A stretch of DNA of 35,039 bases from Bacillota bacterium (lineage in GTDB: Bacteria; Bacillota; Clostridia; Oscillospirales; Ethanoligenentaceae). A program made the translations under genes and the position numbers. The stretch covers positions 1 to 35,039 of the forward strand of contig JAEWAE010000062.1 in the NCBI GenBank assembly GCA_023391835.1, in the 5' to 3' direction. A model generated the notes under the pieces. The model made no database searches and had not been told where the DNA came from. It worked only from the letters and a program-made list of their open reading frames with translations. Below are positions 31,622 to 35,039 of this stretch, one piece after another (positions within the stretch are counted from its first letter, which is position 1; the number at the start of each line of letters is the position of its first letter).

Positions 31622-32914
31622 ATGAAAAAATTACCGATTGAGTCCGTGCATGCCAGAGAAATTCTCGATTCCCGCGGGAATCCGACGCTGGAAGCGGAGG
31701 TCGTGCTGGAAGGCGGCGTCATCGGCACCGCCGCGGTGCCGTCGGGCGCTTCCACCGGCAAATTCGAGGCGCTGGAGCTGCGGGACGGCGACAAATCCCG
31801 CTACGGCGGCAAAGGCGTCACCAAAGCGGTGGCCAATGTCAACGGTGAGATCGCGGCCCAGGTGCGCGGCATGGACGCGCTGGGTCAGCGGGCGCTGGAT
31901 GCCGCGCTGCTGCGGCTTGACGGCACGCCGGGCAAATCCCGTCTGGGCGCCAACGCCATCCTGAGCGTGTCGCTGGCCGCCGCCCGCGCCGCCGCGAATG
32001 CGTTGGGGCTTCCGCTTTACCGCTATATCGGCGGGGAGGATGCCCACGTGCTGCCCGTGCCGATGATGAATGTGCTCAACGGCGGCGCCCACGCCACCAA
32101 CAACGTGGATATTCAGGAATTCATGATCATGCCGGTGGGCGCGCCCGATTTTTCCAACGCGCTGCGCTGGTGCGCCGAAGTGTTCCACGCCCTCAAGGGT
32201 GTGCTGAGCAGCCGGGGTCTTGCCACGGGCGTGGGGGATGAGGGTGGTTTCGCACCCAACCTCAGCGACGACGAGGAGGCCCTCAAGGCCCTGATCGAAG
32301 CCATCGAGAAGGCGGGCTACCGCCCCGGCGAGCAATTCTATATAGCCGTCGACGCGGCCTCCAGCGAATGGTATCAGCCCGACGGCAGCTACCTTCTGAC
32401 CAAAAAGCAGCAGCGCATGAGCCGGGAAGAGCTGATTTCCCGCTGGGAAACCCTTATTTCCCGCTATCCCATCGTGTCGCTGGAAGACGGCCTGGCCGAG
32501 GAGGACTGGGAAGGCTGGCAGCAGCTGACCGCGAAGCTCGGCGGCAAGGTGCAACTGGTGGGCGACGATCTGTTCGTCACCAACCCCGCCCGCCTGCGCA
32601 AGGGCATTGATCTGGGCACGGGCAACTCCATCCTCATCAAGGTCAACCAGATCGGCACCCTCACCGAGACGCTCGACGCCATCCATATGGCCCACAAGGC
32701 GGGGTACACCACCGTCATTTCTCACCGCAGCGGCGAAACGGGCGATACCACCATCGCCGACCTGGCCGTGGCCGTGGGCGCGGGGCAGATCAAATCCGGT
32801 GCCCCCTCCCGCAGCGAACGCGTGGAAAAATATAACCGTCTCATGCGCATCGAAGACGATCTGGGCGGCGAAGCGAAATTCGCCGGCGCCGAAGCCTTCG
32901 GCCGCAAGCTGTAA
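31622..32914 (+). CDS. eno: Enolase (phosphopyruvate hydratase)
   Basis: A 430-aa enolase, converting 2-phosphoglycerate to phosphoenolpyruvate in glycolysis. The N-terminal AREILDSRGNPT segment, mobile loop SGASTG (41-46), metal-site region SLEDGLAEEDW and the signature ILIKVNQIGTLTET are intact, and length is standard. The start is ATG 31622 with AAAGGAG ten bases upstream. It is transcribed alone from 31340-31368 and ends in a bidirectional terminator. In many Firmicutes eno is in a glycolytic operon; here it stands apart. Confidence 0.97.
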   Translation: MKKLPIESVHAREILDSRGNPTLEAEVVLEGGVIGTAAVPSGASTGKFEALELRDGDKSRYGGKGVTKAVANVNGEIAAQVRGMDALGQRALDAALLRLDGTPGKSRLGANAILSVSLAAARAAANALGLPLYRYIGGEDAHVLPVPMMNVLNGGAHATNNVDIQEFMIMPVGAPDFSNALRWCAEVFHALKGVLSSRGLATGVGDEGGFAPNLSDDEEALKALIEAIEKAGYRPGEQFYIAVDAASSEWYQPDGSYLLTKKQQRMSREELISRWETLISRYPIVSLEDGLAEEDWEGWQQLTAKLGGKVQLVGDDLFVTNPARLRKGIDLGTGNSILIKVNQIGTLTETLDAIHMAHKAGYTTVISHRSGETGDTTIADLAVAVGAGQIKSGAPSRSERVEKYNRLMRIEDDLGGEAKFAGAEAFGRKL

Positions 32915-32939
32915 GAGACTGCTGCGAAAACAGCACACT

Positions 32940-32996
32940 AAAAATGCGTCTTGGCGGGGCTTGGGGTCCCATCAGGGCGCATTTTTCTGTTTCCGG
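32940..32996. terminator. Bidirectional terminator between convergent eno and mtnN
   Basis: AAAAATGCG (32940-32948) pairs with CGCATTTTT (32988-32996), giving a T run on both strands around a 39-base loop that can fold further. Confidence 0.75.
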
Positions 32997-33019
32997 GGTG
33001 ACTGGCTCCGTGCAGCCCG

Positions 33020-33700
33020 TCAAATTTTTTGAAGGATGCCCGCCACAATGCGGTTGGCCTGCCGGGCCGCTTTCTGCTCGAATTCCTCGTAGCTCATGTC
33101 GGCGTCGTCGTCGGCCATATCCGAAATGGTGCGCAGGATGAGGAATGGCACGCCCGCCGCATGGCAGGCATGGCCCACCGCTGCGCCCTCCATTTCGCAG
33201 CAATCCCCGCCCAGCGCGCGGATACGTTCCCGCTCGGCGGCGCTGCCCACAAACTGGTCGCCCGACAGCACCCGTCCGGTGCAGGCACGCACGTCCGCCA
33301 TGGCGGCGCAGACCTCCTGCGCCGTCCGGATCAGCCCGTCGTCGCAGGCAAAGGTTGAGGCAAAGGGAAAATAGCGTTCCAGCACATCCGCCGGCGAAAA
33401 ATCGTGATAGGCCGTTTCCCGCCCGATGACCACGTCCAGCGTGCGGAGTCCATCCCGCAGCCCGCCGGCGATGCCCATGTTGATCACGGCCTGCGGCGCG
33501 AATCGGTCGATGAGCCGCTGAACGCACAGGGCGGCGTTGACCTTGCCCGCTCCGCTGCATGCGAGCAGGATTTCCTTTTCCGGTGTCCGGGCGCGGTAAA
33601 GATGGTAAAATCCCTCCGCTTTTTCCTCCCCGGCGCAGAGCGCCGCCGTCAGGCCCTCCAGTTCCACCGGCAGAGCCGAGAGTATTGCAATTCGTTTCAT
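33020..33700 (-). CDS. mtnN: 5'-methylthioadenosine/S-adenosylhomocysteine nucleosidase
   Basis: A 226-aa nucleosidase that cleaves methylthioadenosine and S-adenosylhomocysteine to adenine plus the thioribose or homocysteine product, in the methionine salvage and activated-methyl cycles. Active-site residues are visible: E13 near the start (LPVELEG), E171 in CEMEGAAV, and D194 in RTISDMAD. The glycine-rich INMGIAGGL segment (73-81) is typical. It ends head-on to enolase, with its own promoter at 33751-33779, and an AAAGGAA site upstream of the ATG. Confidence 0.95.
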   Translation of the reverse strand: MKRIAILSALPVELEGLTAALCAGEEKAEGFYHLYRARTPEKEILLACSGAGKVNAALCVQRLIDRFAPQAVINMGIAGGLRDGLRTLDVVIGRETAYHDFSPADVLERYFPFASTFACDDGLIRTAQEVCAAMADVRACTGRVLSGDQFVGSAAERERIRALGGDCCEMEGAAVGHACHAAGVPFLILRTISDMADDDADMSYEEFEQKAARQANRIVAGILQKI

Positions 33701-33750
33701 AAATTCCGACGTTCCTTTCCCCCGGGGGCACCGGGCGGCTTTGAAACACC

Positions 33751-33779
33751 ATTATAACACCGGGGGCGTCGGCTGCCAA
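33751..33779 (-). promoter_or_regulatory. Predicted promoter for mtnN
   Basis: On the minus strand TTGGCA (33779-33774) and TATAAT (33756-33751) are 17 bases apart; only one base departs from the consensus. Confidence 0.82.
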
Positions 33780-33791
33780 TGGCCGGACGGC

Positions 33792-33820
33792 TTGTTTCAC
33801 CGGCGGCTTTGGGATATAAT
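33792..33820 (+). promoter_or_regulatory. Predicted promoter for the structured leader and Mrp-type gene
   Basis: TTGTTT (33792-33797), 17 bases, TATAAT (33815-33820). The -10 is perfect and the -35 shares TTG only. Transcription would begin near 33827. Confidence 0.6.
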
Positions 33821-34023
33821 AAAAGAGCTTTCCGCCGCGGGGGCGGCCGGTCGCTTTCCGGCGGGGAGCCGGCGCCGTTTCCGAACGGTGCCCACGGGGC
33901 TCTGCCCCGTGCGGTCGAAATCTGGTCTGAGGGCACGGCCGGGGCGCTGCGCGTCCCACGGCCCGGCGGCATGTTGCCGCTTCGCCGCAGCCGTGCGGTC
34001 ATAACGAAAGGTCGGATGCCTTT

Positions 34024-34881
34024 ATGGCGGAAAACTGCGAAAACTGTCCCTCCCGCGGCCACTGCAACGAGCAGGGCCAGGAAGAGTGCACCTATGAAAA
34101 ACTCAACGCATCCAGTCACATCGCCAGCGTGGTCGCGGTGATGAGCGGCAAAGGCGGCGTGGGCAAATCGAGCCTCACCGTCCTCACCGCGAGGGAACTC
34201 AGGCGCCGCGGGCTGCGCGTGGGCATCCTCGACGCCGACATCACCGGCCCGAGCATACCCCGGCTGACCGGCATCCCGGCCACTGCACGCTGTCTCCAGG
34301 GGGAAAAGGGCATCATGCCGGTGCGCACGGCCGACGGCATGCCCGTCGTGTCGCTCAACTTTTTCCTCGACAGCGAGGAAACCCCCGTTGTCTGGCGCGG
34401 CCCCATTCTTTCGGGCGCGGTCAAACAGTTCTGGACGGACGTCTGCTGGGGCGAACTGGATTGCCTGCTCATCGACATGCCGCCGGGCACCGGCGACGTG
34501 GTGCTCACGGTGATGCAGTCGCTGCCGCTGTCGGGCGTGCTGGTCGTTTCCACGCCACACGACCTGGCCTCCATGGTCGTGGCCAAATCCGTGGCTATGG
34601 CCCGGATGCTTCACCTCGGCGTGCTGGGCCTGGTGGAAAACATGGCGTACATCACCTGCCCGGATTGCGGCAAGGTCATCCGCCTGTTTGACGAGACCGC
34701 GCTGCACGAGTATCTGACGCGGGAGGGCATCCCCCTGCTGGGTACGCTGCCCATGCTGCCACAGGTGGCGGGGCTTTCCCAAGACGCCGGCGGGGCGTCG
34801 GCCCCGGAGCTTGCGCAGGTCATGGGCCCGGTGGGCGACTGCGTGGCGGAGCTGGTGCGCAGCCAGAAGCTGCCTAAGTAA
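34024..34881 (+). CDS. mrp: Mrp/NBP35-family P-loop ATPase (iron-sulfur carrier type)
   Basis: A 285-aa cytoplasmic ATPase of the Mrp/ApbC/NBP35 group, thought to carry or insert [4Fe-4S] clusters. The deviant Walker A GKGGVGKS is at 42-49, the switch region DADITGPS at 70-77, and DMPPGTGD at 151-158. A CxxC pair, C212 and C215 (TCPDC), forms the bridging cluster site of the dimer. The N terminus also carries four cysteines (C5, C8, C14, C22) in the pattern of NBP35-like proteins. The ATG has only a weak ribosome site. It is the last gene before the contig end. Confidence 0.93.
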   Translation: MAENCENCPSRGHCNEQGQEECTYEKLNASSHIASVVAVMSGKGGVGKSSLTVLTARELRRRGLRVGILDADITGPSIPRLTGIPATARCLQGEKGIMPVRTADGMPVVSLNFFLDSEETPVVWRGPILSGAVKQFWTDVCWGELDCLLIDMPPGTGDVVLTVMQSLPLSGVLVVSTPHDLASMVVAKSVAMARMLHLGVLGLVENMAYITCPDCGKVIRLFDETALHEYLTREGIPLLGTLPMLPQVAGLSQDAGGASAPELAQVMGPVGDCVAELVRSQKLPK

Positions 34882-34887
34882 ACGGGG

Positions 34888-34918
34888 AGGTGCAAACGGA
34901 TAAAATCCGTTTGCACCT
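34888..34918. other. Perfect 14-bp inverted repeat after the Mrp-type gene
   Basis: AGGTGCAAACGGAT (34888-34901), spacer AAA, ATCCGTTTGCACCT (34905-34918). It starts six bases after the stop codon. No T run follows on either strand, so it is not a typical intrinsic terminator, though it would stabilise the 3' end of the mRNA. Confidence 0.8.
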
Positions 34919-34952
34919 ACCGCAAAAAGCGCTTGCAGGCGTTCCGCCGGCA

Positions 34953-34995
34953 TTTTACGTCCGGCTCGGCCGTAAAACCGTGCTTTTTGATTTTT
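34953..34995 (+). terminator. Possible weak terminator after the Mrp-type gene
   Basis: TTTTACG (34953-34959) pairs with CGTAAAA (34971-34977), and two T5 runs follow (34984-34995). The T runs are not directly at the stem base, so efficiency is doubtful. Confidence 0.35.
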
Positions 34996-35014
34996 CGGGC
35001 GGCTCGCGTGCGAC

Positions 35015-35032
35015 GGGGGGGGGGGGGGGGGG
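35015..35032. other. Run of 18 G at the window end
   Basis: Eighteen consecutive G bases lie seven bases from the end of the sequence. No other homopolymer in the window is this long. This is most easily explained as a two-colour sequencing or assembly artefact at a contig end, not as biology. Confidence 0.7.
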
Positions 35033-35039
35033 CGAACCC

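Larger units (their letters stand above)
33701..34023 (+). other. Divergent promoter region and structured leader upstream of the Mrp-type ATPase gene
   Basis: A 323-base gap. Bases 33751-33820 contain back-to-back promoters. From about 33827 to 34023 a leader of nearly 200 bases is extremely GC-rich and filled with hairpins: GGCGCCGTT/AACGGTGCC around a TCCG loop (33871-33892), directly followed by CACGGGGC/GCCCCGTG around TCT (33893-33911), then GGGGCGC/GCGTCCC (33944-33960 region) and GCGGCA/TGCCGC (33966-33980 region). No open frame in it looks like a gene and no T-run terminator is present. Confidence 0.6.

Noticed and set aside
35015..35032. G18 run as a G-quadruplex or phase-variable tract
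   Set aside because: It lies seven bases from the end of the sequence and is the only homopolymer of that size, so a sequencing artefact at a contig end is far more likely.

Overview
The window is a GC-rich stretch of a low-complexity-rich, endospore-forming Firmicute chromosome, most likely a gut-type Clostridia (Oscillospiraceae/Ruminococcaceae-like). The basis is a complete GerA-GerB-GerC germinant receptor operon, the iron-sulfur two-subunit L-serine dehydratase, a rubredoxin-type Fe(Cys)4 protein, a LarA-like nickel racemase, AGGAG-type ribosome sites, and AT-rich sigmaA-type promoters embedded in GC-rich DNA. No genus can be named from the sequence alone. No rRNA, tRNA, CRISPR array, insertion sequence or phage gene was seen. 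The last bases contain an 18-G run that looks like a contig-end sequencing artefact.

Layout. 0-1.4 kb: LarA-family protein on the minus strand with its own promoter. 1.7-3.8 kb: two secreted cell-wall enzymes (polysaccharide deacetylase, M23 peptidase). 4.0-6.3 kb: two tandem Gfo/Idh/MocA oxidoreductases closed by a strong terminator. 6.3-8.0 kb: promoter and sdaAB-sdaAA serine dehydratase. 8.0-13.7 kb: a five-gene minus-strand run (CDF metal exporter, DegV, MoxR ATPase, DUF58 protein, membrane protein with a DUF4129-like tail). 13.9-17.9 kb: response regulator, sensor kinase and an HtrA protease, an arrangement like CssRS/HtrA or WalRK-HtrC envelope-stress modules. 18.0-22.0 kb: the gerABC-type operon, its third gene carrying a Ser/Gln repeat linker. 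22.1-25.4 kb: a surface-glycan cassette (two GT2 glycosyltransferases and a flippase-like protein) behind a promoter whose start region is an 18-bp perfect palindrome. 25.4-28.1 kb: two paralogous zinc-ribbon membrane proteins diverging from a COG2509-type FAD dehydrogenase through two overlapping consensus promoters that share their -10 bases. 28.1-30.6 kb: murG and a convergent, overlapping AGCS amino-acid:cation symporter. 30.8-33.7 kb: rubredoxin-like protein, enolase with a long leader, and MTA/SAH nucleosidase. 33.8-34.9 kb: an Mrp/NBP35-type P-loop ATPase preceded by a promoter and about 200 nt of strongly hairpin-forming leader.

How the genes fit together: many products act at the cell envelope (deacetylase, M23 peptidase, TCS-HtrA, Ger receptor, glycan cassette, MurG), while others are housekeeping metabolism (enolase, serine dehydratase, MTA/SAH nucleosidase). 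I found no convincing wholly new multi-gene system. The signals I consider least explained are the structured leader before the Mrp gene, the mutually exclusive promoter pair at about 26.53 kb, the palindrome at the start of the glycan cassette, and a recurring habit of short in-frame tandem repeats (15-bp units at three loci, 36-bp units at a fourth).
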